Assembly (NCBI GenBank): GCA_034670405.1
Contig: JAXDDX010000001.1
Location: forward strand, 8,215,001 to 8,279,000
Direction: 5' to 3'
Origin: Hoplostethus atlanticus
Taxonomy: Eukaryota; Chordata; Actinopteri; Trachichthyiformes; Trachichthyidae
Length of the DNA stretch: 64,000 nucleotides
The notes under the pieces were generated by a model that ran no database searches, was not told the origin of the DNA, and saw nothing but the letters and a program-made list of their open reading frames with translations. Position numbers and translations under genes: made by a program. This document shows, in pieces, positions 40,697 to 49,295 of the stretch (position 1 is its first letter; each line of letters begins with the position of its first letter).

Positions 40697-41778
40697 ATCT
40701 GTATTTCATCTAAGATAAAAGCACATCAGAGGCCCAGAGGTCCCCTGAGAGTTTCAGGATCCCGTGCAGTAATTAACACAGAAACCGCGGACAGCGATTG
40801 ACTGTGTCTCATCAGATGTGAAACTCTCCTTGACGAGAGCTCTGAGCTGTCAGCCTCAGCTCCAGAGTCTAAATCAAACAGCTGTTTGTTATGTAATCGT
40901 CATGATCCCGTTTCTCATCCCGTTCCCGACACACACACACACACACAATACACATTTCTTACGAATAAGAAAATACAGTAATCCTATAATATTTTAGAAG
41001 GATATTATACAAATACCACAGAACTTTAATATATCATTCAGCTACTATAGCTCAAAAAATATACCACAGAAAATCCTATAGTCATACCATAGGAGATTAA
41101 AAAATACGTAAGTAAGTAGGTTGAGGTCACTATTAACGCACTAGCGAATACCGCAGGCACACTATATATACACACTATATTCCTTATAGGAATATTTTCA
41201 GCCACAGCCACACAAACACACACAGAGTGGATTATAACCAGTACTCACTCGGATTTTCTAGCCAAGGCCAGGGACCGACAATGGGTTGTGGGGGTCAGCG
41301 GTACCAAAGAGCGGCAGCTGGGGCTATTTCTGCCGTCCTCTTGGTCACTTTCCACCGGAGAAAAGGTGGACGGGTCGGCCGGAACCAGCTGCATTTCCCC
41401 TGGATCCGTAGGTTGAGAAGGCGAAGGCTGGAGCTGTGGTTGGGCTGGAGCTATCTCGACCTCTGTTGGTGGAGGGGCATGGTCCGGCAGAGACCCTGCT
41501 GTCTTGAGCTGGGGGTCCTGGGGGTGGTGATGATGAAGATAGCTGGGGTCGGGGTTATGATGATGGTGATGATGATGAAGGTAAGGATGCTGCTGCTGTC
41601 CTCTGGCGTCCCGCAGGTGCCTGTTCTCGCCGATCAGCTCGTCCACTCGCCGGTCCAGCTCCTCTATCCGGGCGCGCTGCGTCTGGATCAGGCTCTGCTG
41701 GTTCTGGACGATGGTGGTGAGCTCCCGTAGGTACAGAATCGCCTGCACCGGGTTTTCCAGCAGGCTAGAGCTCGCCAT
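20573..41778 (-). CDS. iqsec3: IQ motif and Sec7 domain-containing protein 3 (Arf guanine-nucleotide exchange factor)
   Basis: IQSEC3 (BRAG3, SynArfGEF) activates Arf GTPases at inhibitory postsynapses, where it binds gephyrin. The 15 coding exons, 5' to 3', are 41778-41249, 37036-36962, 34805-34679, 33570-33184, 32902-32208, 31494-31333, 30527-30405, 25160-24994, 23518-23379, 23214-23083, 22971-22872, 22643-22485, 22380-22297, 22019-21973 and 20992-20573. They sum to 3348 nt or 1115 residues (human about 1180). Visible are an N-terminal coiled coil (residues 12-50), a His-rich stretch, the IQ motif ([10 protein letters not shown], near 265), the Sec7 domain (about 580-770, with the catalytic Glu of MIGEFLG near 644), a PH domain (about 800-920) and a Pro-rich tail ([16 protein letters not shown]). 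The tail and [10 protein letters not shown] distinguish it from IQSEC1 and IQSEC2. The start is ATG at 41778 ([12 protein letters not shown]). The stop is TGA at 20575-20573. Confidence 0.95.
23651..24010. repeat. 33-bp minisatellite (about 11 units) in iqsec3 intron
   Basis: The unit is about AAAACACTACCAAGGGAACA plus TAGCAGTCAGAGG. It recurs every 33 bp (for example at 23684, 23717 and 23750) and diverges at both ends. Because 33 is a multiple of three, several frames stay open on both strands and generate spurious repetitive ORFs of 100 to 260 codons. It lies between iqsec3 exons 8 and 9. Confidence 0.93.
24620..24676. repeat. (CA)n microsatellite
   Basis: CA repeat in iqsec3 intron 8. 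Confidence 0.94.
24850..24931. repeat. (CT)n microsatellite
   Basis: About 40 CT units, nearly pure, 60 bp downstream (on the minus strand) of the 24994 splice donor. On the minus strand it is a GA tract. Confidence 0.95.
25161..30404. other. Large iqsec3 intron 7
   Basis: There is 5.2 kb between iqsec3 exons 7 and 8. No exon is recognised. It holds a fragment related to the fkbp4 intron hairpin (27404-27472), preceded by a GC-richer block at 27180-27350 of unknown origin. Confidence 0.6.
27404..27472 (+). repeat. Fragment related to the fkbp4-intron hairpin element
   Basis: TATGCACAAATAAACTTTT followed by TTTAAGACAGGTATACCCCA and AAAGATGGCTGAC matches, with small differences, one arm of the hairpin at 57965-58045. 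Only one arm is present. Confidence 0.7.
30405..31494 (-). other. iqsec3: iqsec3 core Sec7 exons
   Basis: Exons 31494-31333 and 30527-30405 encode the centre of the Sec7 domain. They include [20 protein letters not shown], with the glutamic finger that displaces GDP/Mg from Arf, and [20 protein letters not shown], the hydrophobic groove. The intron between them carries AC/GT repeats. Confidence 0.9.
30940..31015. repeat. (GT)n with CG interruptions
   Basis: GT repeat with GCGC steps in iqsec3 intron 6. Confidence 0.93.
31534..31582. repeat. (GT)n microsatellite
   Basis: GT repeat about 40 bp upstream (minus strand) of the acceptor at 31494. Confidence 0.93.
31690..31800 (+). repeat. Probable non-LTR retrotransposon tail
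   Basis: TCATGCCAATAAAGCAAATT followed by GAAATTGAAATG resembles the common 3' tail of fish LINEs ending in a short tandem repeat, followed by a GA-rich tract. No LINE reading frame is present. Confidence 0.4.
34195..34273. repeat. (GT)n microsatellite
   Basis: Nearly pure GT repeat in iqsec3 intron 3, followed by a GCAGCA-type run at 34300-34330. Confidence 0.93.
34806..36961. other. iqsec3 intron 2
   Basis: 2.2 kb with no recognised exon. Simple GA-rich and CA-rich patches only. Confidence 0.6.
37441..37600 (+). mobile_element. SINE-type teleost repeat
   Basis: It begins TTTACATTTACATTTATATT, continues GCGTTTAGCTGATGCTCTTA, and ends with GATCCTGTGACCTTCTGGAT and CTAACCGCCAGGCCA. This order is typical of a widespread fish short interspersed repeat. 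Part of it matches 5222-5280. Confidence 0.65.
39085..39285. repeat. Degenerate CT-rich polypyrimidine tract
   Basis: About 200 bp of CTCTCTCT blocks broken by GCC, TTT and TTGG. On the plus strand it reads as long Leu-Ser open frames, which are spurious. Confidence 0.85.
39860..39990 (+). mobile_element. Short interspersed repeat fragment
   Basis: The run CTCAAGGACACTAGGACAG, then GCTGAACCTGGTTGTGGG, then CTCTCTAACCACTATGCCAC, resembles the tRNA-like or tail part of fish SINEs. Confidence 0.5.
40490..40695. repeat. (CA)n and (GT)n in opposite phase
   Basis: (CA)n at 40490-40533 and (GT)n at 40619-40695 are separated by 85 bp. As complementary sequences on one strand they could form a stem. 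Confidence 0.93.
41249..41778 (-). other. iqsec3: iqsec3 exon 1: coiled coil and His-rich segment
   Basis: The first 176 codons encode a heptad-like helix ([18 protein letters not shown]...[19 protein letters not shown]) shared with the N termini of IQSEC proteins, which self-associate through it. A stretch with runs of seven and four His follows (near residues 67-80), then a Pro/Gln-rich part. The exon ends in phase 2 at a GTGAGT donor. Confidence 0.92.
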
Positions 41779-42700
41779 ACCCAAGAGAAGGAGGAGGGAA
41801 GAAAAGGAAAAGATGCAGGGCTAGACTGACGGATGGAGAGGAGAGAAGCGATGTAATAAATCCAAGTAAGTGTGAGTGCAGATGAGAAGGTGAGATGCCC
41901 TTTCGCTCTCTCCTCTCCTGAGTTTTGCTCGGTTCTGGACGAGGCAACAGCAACCGAGCCTCCGGTTCTCCGGTAGTCTCCCTCTCTCTCCGTGCTGCAC
42001 TGAGTGAGTGGTGTTGATGAGAGGATCCAGATCCAGATGTGACAGGAGGGAGGTGGGGGGCGCTGTGGGGTGGATGCGTCATTACGCACAAGTCAGAATA
42101 CACGCTTGCGCAAGCACGCGCCCAATAAAAACATCACGGACAAAAAAGGGGGTTCAAGACCTGCACACAATGTTGAGGATAGTTAAAAGTAACAAGGACA
42201 CCCTCCTTTTTAAAATACTGTTATTTTCGCAGTTGATATTGCCTGAGTGTGTTTGTGGAATGTTTGCCCTACAGTAGGCTATGGGTTTACCTTTTGCTGC
42301 TATGAAGTGCTCCTATTACGGAAGTGGTAAACACGGCTTTGGTCTGAAATAATAGAAAAATAAAATAATTGTCCCTGTAACAGAAGTAGACTTTGGTGGT
42401 TGTTGTTTTATTTTAGAAATCAAGTGACACCGAACAATTCTGTGCTGCAGAGGCAGAATGAGGAGAAACAAACGCGCATCATAATTGCCAAAAGTTGTTG
42501 TGTACATCACTTTTACCATCAGTTATTATTTGCTTCAATGCTCTCCGCCCCTAAAACTCACATCTTGGCAACTCGGGTGTTTCTTTGTCACTTTATTAGG
42601 TCGTTCACATGCGCTCAGTGGTAATATTGATATTCCCAATAGCACTAGAAGGCAGCGTTTGAATCAGCGCGACATGGTCACGTGCCAGGGAAGGCGGAAG
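41779..42700. promoter_or_regulatory. Divergent iqsec3/washc1 promoter interval
   Basis: The iqsec3 ATG (minus) and the washc1 first exon (plus) point away from each other across about 0.9 kb. The iqsec3 side is GC-rich with CpGs (41900-42120) and includes the palindrome CTTGCGCAAG at 42105-42114. The washc1 side has an E-box and an ETS-like site. Transcription start sites cannot be fixed from sequence alone. Confidence 0.6.
42677..42700 (+). promoter_or_regulatory. E-box (CLEAR-like) and ETS-like motif upstream of washc1
   Basis: GTCACGTGCC at 42677-42686 matches 8 of 10 positions of the CLEAR element GTCACGTGAC bound by TFEB-type factors. GCGGAAGT at 42694-42701 fits an ETS site. Both lie 110-135 bp upstream of the first ATG. 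Confidence 0.5.
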
Positions 42701-42811
42701 TAGATGGTCGGCTCTCACCAGAGCAGCTGTTTTGCTAAACAATCAGCTAAAGTGCTAGTGCTGATAGATTCAACAAAATATATCTGCGACCGCTAACATT
42801 AGACATTTTCC

Positions 42812-43485
42812 ATGGTCAGGTAAGACCTTTATTGTCAAGCAAATGGGGTTTACTACGTTAGTTGTCATTATATGAATATATAATTTACTCGTCGGGGTTG
42901 TGTGGACCGGTTAGAAGGTGCAAGGCTTACGACGAACCTTTAACATGGTAAATACTAAAGCGGACGGGCGTTAGGTTTTGACTCTTATTGTTATGCCCGT
43001 AATCTACATTTAAAAATCCCACGGAGAATGATAAAGTAGCTCCTTGCCAGCATTGTCACGTGAGAGTCAGATGGGATCGAGAAATGTGTGTGTGAGAATG
43101 AGGTGGGTGTTGGGGCTCACGCCTTTCAAATAAACGATGCTATAAATGCCGTTATTAAAATGTTATGGTCTTTTGTCTAACAAGCGTTACTGTGAATGAG
43201 TACATCAAAACTAGCATTCAAATTGCTACACCGGGTCAGTTACTCAAATCTTGATTCAGCAATGCGGAGTCTTCCTGTTGACGAAAACAGCTGCAATTTA
43301 CAGTCACTATTCAGTGTTGTTAATGTTGTTTTGTAGGATGACCCAGAAGCACTGCCTGGAGGGCCAGGTGTACTCAGTGCCTCTCATTCAGTCAGACCTG
43401 AGGAGAGAGGAGGCAATTCACCAGATAGCAGATGCATTACTCTACTTGGAGACCATCTCTACGGACATATTCAGCAGGCAAGTCC

Positions 43486-43519
<34 letters not shown>

Positions 43520-46500
43520 AGCTAGAGGTGAGAACTCTGCTGTTTTTAAGCTACAACAAAAAATGACAACTGGTGCCATGGTTTACACATACCTGTTTCA
43601 TACATCATACATACTGTGAGCAGGATTCACATTTATGCATTTGGTCTCAGATATCTTTCCTTGTGTGTGGATGTATGTGTGCGTGTGTTGTTTGCAGAGT
43701 GTCTCAGAGCGTAGAGAGGAACCGCCAGCAGCTGCAGAGCGTCACTGACCGGATCAGACTAGCTCAGGCCCGCGTCGACAAGATCAAAGGCAGTAAGAAG
43801 GCCACCAAGGTAACACAGCACCATAACATTTGAAGGAAACTTTCCATGTGGCATCCTTGATGTCCAGTGGAGACCCAAATGTGATGAGATAATAAACACT
43901 GATGGAAAAATGTAGCCCTGTGTCTGTCAGCTATAGTAGCATTTGTATGTGTGTGTGGGTGTGTAGGTATTCTCCAGTGCCAAGTACCCTGCCCCAGATC
44001 GACTTCAAGACTACTCATCTATCTTCAGTGGGGCTGCAGACCCCTCCTCACAAACCCGCCCCCGGTACAGAATACAGAACAAACTTCGGCCTCTTGATGA
44101 CAAGGCCTTGCAGGTGAAATAAAGTGACATTCACGCAAAAGCGGTGATTACACTGGGCTTTTGAGTGCCTGTGCTATGTATTGCCTGCTAGCTACCGTAT
44201 TAATTGTTGTTACGCGACCATAAAACACCCAGTGGAAGTGCAGCACTTTTGCAGCCGTAGATGAAATGTTTTAGCTCTTAAGTGCTAAGTGTTGTACAAC
44301 AAGGCTTCATAAGCTTGAGATGCACGCCATTGTGCTTTGAATAATAGAAATTAGAATGAAAATGTGTGCTAGCACTTAAGGCAGTCTGATTGCCATCTAA
44401 TGCTTTTAAGCCCTCTTTATACTGCTGATGGTACAGAACAGGGATATATAGAGGCACAATTCATTTCCACTTAGACTCTTTCATCACCTTCCTCTTTACA
44501 CTATACAGAACTCAATGTAAGCAATATACCTCTTACGGCAATAAACATCTTTCTCATGAAAAGCTAACACAAGTCAATTATAAGCTATGGTCAACTTGTT
44601 GCTGTTTTTCTGTTACTGTTGTTATCTGCAGAGTGGTGGTATATTTCCTGCTACATTTATATTTGTTGTTGTTTAGTCTCAATTTTTTTAAATAAATAAC
44701 CATTTGGCACTCAGTTCATTAAATATTACATTGAATTACTTTGTTTTTGCACAGGACATTTACAAGGTCAGGGCAGGTTATTGTCCAGGTCAAAAGATGT
44801 GTTAAAGGGAGCTGATGCTTGGTCAGAACTGCCGATATCCCATTACAGGCGCTCTGTGCAAAGATGGTTGCAATTATCATGACTGTTGGTTCTGAAGCTG
44901 TTATTGACCTTATAGCTTATTGTCATTATGATTATCATTGCAGTGCCTAATAATATCTTAGTTACAGACAATCTACAGTACCAGGTGAAAACAACATAGA
45001 CATACACTCACCGGCCTCTTTATTAGGTACACCTATCTAGTACCCGGTAGGACCCCCTTTTGCTTCCAGAACAGCCCGAATTCTTCACGGCATGGATTCA
45101 ACAAGGTGCCCCTCTGCACACCACTGTTGTAAAGACCCACAGTGAATAGAGATGTTATTTCCCTGGTTAAAAGTCTTGACAGTTGCAGTCACATCCATAG
45201 ATGCAGGTTTGGCCACATATCAGTCAGATGCGCAGTTGGATCAGTCACATTCATTCAGTGTGTAGGATGGCATGTGTTGTCTGTCTGTCACTGGGCCTTA
45301 GTGACAAGAGAAGGCTGTAAATGTGTGTTTAAGTTTCTTTTCAGAGGGAATTTTTGTGTGTGTGCATGCATGCCTCAGCTCAGCAGCAAGGTCCTGATTT
45401 ATTTATGGTGAACACCACAGTCTTCCCTTCCCCGTCTCAGGAAACTTTACAGTAACCAGCATATTTTCTGCTGTGTGTGCTTGGGTGTGTTGTCTTTTGT
45501 GTGTATGTGGGTATGGCAGAGAAGGAGAAAAATGAAAACACTGCTGGCAATTTTCTCTGGTGCAGGAATGCATTATTCAGGAAGCCACCAGCAGCACTGT
45601 CCCGAACTATAATTCAGTGTTGCAGTGCGTGTGGACATGTGTCCGTATGTGCATGCTCTTGTGTGGCATTTGTGATCTGCATTATTCAAAATTTAGGTGA
45701 CATGTGACACATCTTCGTCTCACTCCATGTCTGTCTTATCTTTCTTTCAGGAGAAGTTGCTGTATTTCCCAGTGTGCGTGAGCAATAAGAAGAGATCTGA
45801 GGATGAGACAGAGGAGGGGCTGGGCAGCTTGCCCCGCAACATCTCCTCTGTCAGCTCCCTGCTGCTCTTTAATACTACAGAGAACTTGTGAGTCAACACG
45901 CCGCCACGCACAAACTTAACTATTAGCTCTAAGGCTACATTTCAATCCTTATCATTCCATTTGATTTGTGTGTTTGAAGATATAAGAAGTATGTGTTCCT
46001 GGATCCTCTGGCGGGAGCAGTGACAAAAACACACAACACTCTAGAGACAGAGAAAGAGGAGAAACCATTTGACGCTCCGTTGTCCATTACGAAGAGAGAG
46101 CAGTTGGAAAGACAGGTACCTTCTTTCATCTGAAAAGGTTTTATCAATTGAAGTTAATATTATCAGTATAAATTAAATTATGTCCAAACAGAATTGGTGA
46201 TGATAAATAAGATTTAATTATCAATCTTGATAATCTTTTTTGTTTCCCCACCGCCTTCCATCAGACAGCGGAGAACTATTTCTATGTGCCAGATCTGGGC
46301 CAGGTGCCTGAGATAGATGTGCCATCCTACCTGCCTGACCTGCCAGGCATCGCAGATGACCTGTCCTATAGCGCAGACCTGGGGCCTGGGTTCGCCCCCT
46401 CAGGATCCACACACAACATCCCTGAGCTGCCCTCCTTTTCTGGGGACCTAGAAAGCAACGGGCCTGGTACACACACGCACATGCACACACACACGCACAC

Positions 46501-48014
46501 GCACACACACTATTGTGGTTTAGGTTGATTATGTGTTTTTTAGCTGATGTAGAGATTTTATTTCTCTTTTGTTTCAGGATCTCAGTTCCAACCTGAGGTT
46601 CCACCACCTCCCCCACCTCCCCCTGCTGAGCCTGCCTTCTCCCCCACCACTCCTCCAGGAGCTCCCCCTCCTCCCCCTCCTCCACCCCCTCCGCCCCCTC
46701 CCCCTGCAGAGTTGTCTCGAGCGCCAAGCTCAGGTATGTCATATGCGCGCACAATTTCTAGGCCCACATATTCTGTATTCACACAGAAGTCTGGCTTGGG
46801 GGACACACACACACACAGTAACCCCAGGATCTAGTGAGCTGACATATTAGTGGCATCTACACTTTAATATAATTCAACCCATATAGTCACACTATAAACT
46901 AAGATTAAACTAGCTGACCTTGATGGGTGAAAACCCAGAACATCAACATACTGCCACCCCCTGACCATCTCCCCCGACTGCAGGCCCTGTGTCTGGAGCT
47001 CCCAGTGAGCTTGTTGAGCCTTCAGACGGCCGTGCCAGTCTCCTGGAGTCTATCCGCAACGCCGGAGGTATTGGCAAGTTACGCAACGTTAAAGGGCGCA
47101 AGATGGAGAAGAAGAAACAGAAGGAGCAGGAGCAAGGTGACAGTGTTTGAGTGTGGATGTGGCTTTGCTCATGTTTTATTAATTGGCACATGATGCAGCT
47201 TTAACATTGATGAGAGAATCATGCAATCAAAGCAGAGCGTGACCAGTTAGCATTTACCTATGACTTTATACAGTGTATCACACTGCATGTCAGTGTTGGC
47301 GTTTGTGTACACATCTCACGGAGCCACAGGCACTAGGTGGTTTTCATCATAGTCCCAAGAACAGCCTGTAGCTCTGACCTTTGTTTCATAAATGCCACCT
47401 TCATTAAAGGGCTGACTTGGTTACTGTCTGTTTTTAAGTGTCTGACCTTCTACTGACAGTATACCCTCCCCATTTTTTCTGGTTGGCTGACCAGATCACA
47501 GCCTAACATTTCAGTTTTTGGGAGAGTATAGCTGTTATATATCAAGACCGCTTTGACTGACTAACAGCCTTGTTGTAATTAAGCACCTGTTCAAAGTGTA
47601 GGTCTCAGGAATGAGGGAAACAGATCCACTACCCCAATTGAAAGGTATAACCTGATTGCATATTTTATACTTTCTAACTGCCGACCTTTGTCTCTCTCTC
47701 AGCAGTGGGAGCGGCATCCAGTGGTGGTGACTTTATGTCCGATCTCTTTAATAAACTAGCCATGCGTAGGAAAGGTGAGGAAAAGCTGTCTGCCTCGTAT
47801 ATGAAGTTAGATTAACAGTACTGATGCAGGTGACTGGGTTTAATGTGTGTGTTCTGTGCTCTCTCTAGGCATCTCTGGCAAGGGTCCAGCAGGTGGGGAC
47901 TCAGGTGATGCACCCGGCGGCACCAGCGGCGCATTCGCCCGGATGTCTGATGTCATCCCACCTCTCCCTGCGCCACAGCCGGCCACAGAAGATGACGAAG
48001 ACTGGGAAGCATAA
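42812..48014 (+). CDS. washc1: WASH complex subunit 1 (Arp2/3 activator on endosomes)
   Basis: WASHC1 nucleates branched actin on endosomes through Arp2/3 and drives retromer-dependent sorting. The coding exons are 42812-42819, 43337-43477, 43698-43809, 43967-44113, 45751-45887, 45980-46115, 46265-46466, 46578-46733, 46984-47136, 47706-47774 and 47869-48014. They sum to 1407 nt or 468 residues (human 465). Visible are the WHD1 region ([15 protein letters not shown]...[16 protein letters not shown]), the conserved [20 protein letters not shown] segment, a Pro-rich stretch with a run of about 14 Pro, a WH2 motif ([20 protein letters not shown]) and the acidic end EDDEDWEA. The start ATG at 42812 gives MVR before the second in-frame ATG at 43338; the human protein also has extra residues there. 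Intron 2 uses a GC donor. The intact verprolin, central and acidic tail argues for function. Confidence 0.95.
43055..43064 (+). promoter_or_regulatory. CLEAR-like E-box in washc1 intron 1
   Basis: GTCACGTGAG matches 9 of 10 positions of GTCACGTGAC, about 240 bp downstream of the first coding exon. Confidence 0.4.
43478..43479 (+). other. washc1: Non-canonical GC splice donor of washc1 intron 2
   Basis: The exon ends ...TTC AGC AG and is followed by GCAAGT. The next exon starts A GTG TCT at 43698, restoring FSRVSQSV as in other WASHC1 proteins. The nearby GT at 43482 would shift the frame. The donor matches the strong GC-donor consensus AG|GCAAGT. Confidence 0.85.
43487..43519. repeat. (CA)n microsatellite
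   Basis: CA repeat 7 bp after the GC donor of washc1 intron 2. Confidence 0.93.
44114..45750. other. washc1 intron 4
   Basis: 1.6 kb, AT-rich. It holds a Tc1-like transposon end at 45006-45116 and otherwise nothing recognised. Confidence 0.6.
45006..45116 (-). mobile_element. Tc1/mariner-like transposon, terminal fragment
   Basis: On the minus strand it reads CACCTTGTTGAATCCATGCC ... GGTGTACCTAATAAAGAGGC CGGTGAGT. This is the 3' terminal part of a fish Tc1-like element family with a GTGTACCTAATAAAGTGGCC end. Only about 110 bp remain, with no transposase. Confidence 0.8.
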
Positions 48015-48445
48015 CGTGATGGAAGCCAACCAATAAGAACTAATAAGCACTGATGACTCTAAACCTATCAGAGAATAGAGTAGGAAAAAAAAGCCCTTGA
48101 GGTTGCTGGGGATAAATTTTGTGTTCAAAGGACTTCATTTCCTTCAATTGCTCAAAATCATAACTCGTGAAAAAGAAAAACAATATATATATATCCCACT
48201 CCTAACAGATGCTTTATCAGTGTTAAAATGGGCAATAGTAGTCCTGTTGATGCTTTAAGCTGATTGCCCACCCCAGGCTCTATTATGTGCAGTCTGAAAA
48301 TATAAAAAGCAGTATTAAGTGTCCACCTATGGGCTTTATGTGGAACTAATCACTTAGAGAGCAGTGGTCTGTCTCAGCACTTGACCAAAACATGACTGAA
48401 ACAAAAATGCAAAAACAATTGGAGAGCATATCCATTGTGATACAA

Positions 48446-48451
48446 TTTATT
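48446..48451 (-). terminator. Candidate ddx11 poly(A) signal
   Basis: TTTATT on the plus strand, AATAAA on minus, 845 bp beyond the ddx11 stop. It is the only canonical hexamer on that strand between 48.45 and 49.3 kb. Confidence 0.55.
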
Positions 48452-48560
48452 TTTTCATAAAATGAAACAAGTGAATAACATTATAGAATACTTTACTCAT
48501 TAAGAATTAACCACTGCAATACTGTAAAAGCAAGAAAGCAATTTGACTGTCTTTCCATAA

Positions 48561-48566
48561 AATAAA
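48561..48566 (+). terminator. Candidate washc1 poly(A) signal
   Basis: AATAAA about 547 bp after the washc1 stop. Another lies at 49119-49124. If either is used, the washc1 and ddx11 transcripts overlap. Confidence 0.5.
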
Positions 48567-49295
48567 TAGATTTTAAATATGTAATCTTTTCATTATGTAA
48601 TATATAATATTGAATGTTTTTAATATGAAAATCTCTTCAAGGGTAAATCAGTCAACTGGGAGCGTACTCAAGTACTGAATTCTGTGCAGCACCTGCTCTA
48701 GTAAATGATTTCAGAATACTGAATTGGAAAATGGTTAAGCAGGTACTTGTTTTTGAATTTGAACACCACACAGGATTGATGAAACTGACTCAAACTGATG
48801 AGGTCGCTTTGGCCTCTTGTATATCCCTTTGTCTGCAGTGTGCCCTCCAAGACCATATGTTCATCGTTTTTTGTGGTTAAATCCCAAACATCTGGACTTC
48901 CCTGGACCAGGGAAATGAATGGGAGCTTATATGTTAAAATAAATGAAAAATTGCCTTCCCAGTTGGCTGCTGGACTCCAGACTTCTAGGACCACTCAGAG
49001 GTCTGATGGTTGACCCTTGGCAAACTCAGCAAATCCACAAGGGCTCTTGTGCAGAATATTCAAGGGTGTATTCAAATACAGTATATTGAAAAAACATATC
49101 TAAATATTATGAAGCTGCAATAAAGTGGTGCACAAACATGGTCAATTTAAATTACACCAGCACTCAGTCATTTTTATCAGAACACATTCCAGCTCTTGGG
49201 TTGCTGATGTTTGCCCTAACCCAGACCTTTACCCTCTTTTGAACTTGGAAAGTTGAGAACTTGGAAAACTTCAGTCAAGCCTATTGGGAGTCAAA

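Larger units (their letters stand above)
37037..41248. other. iqsec3 intron 1
   Basis: 4.2 kb with no recognised exon. It contains a SINE-type copy (37441-37600), a polypyrimidine block (39085-39285), a second short-repeat copy (39860-39990) and paired CA and GT repeats (40490-40695). Confidence 0.6.

Noticed and set aside
43482-43483. GT donor near the end of washc1 exon 2
   Set aside because: Joining it to the next exon breaks the conserved frame; the GC donor at 43478 restores it.
46582-46812. Glycine-rich minus-strand frame
   Set aside because: Antisense shadow of the washc1 polyproline exon.
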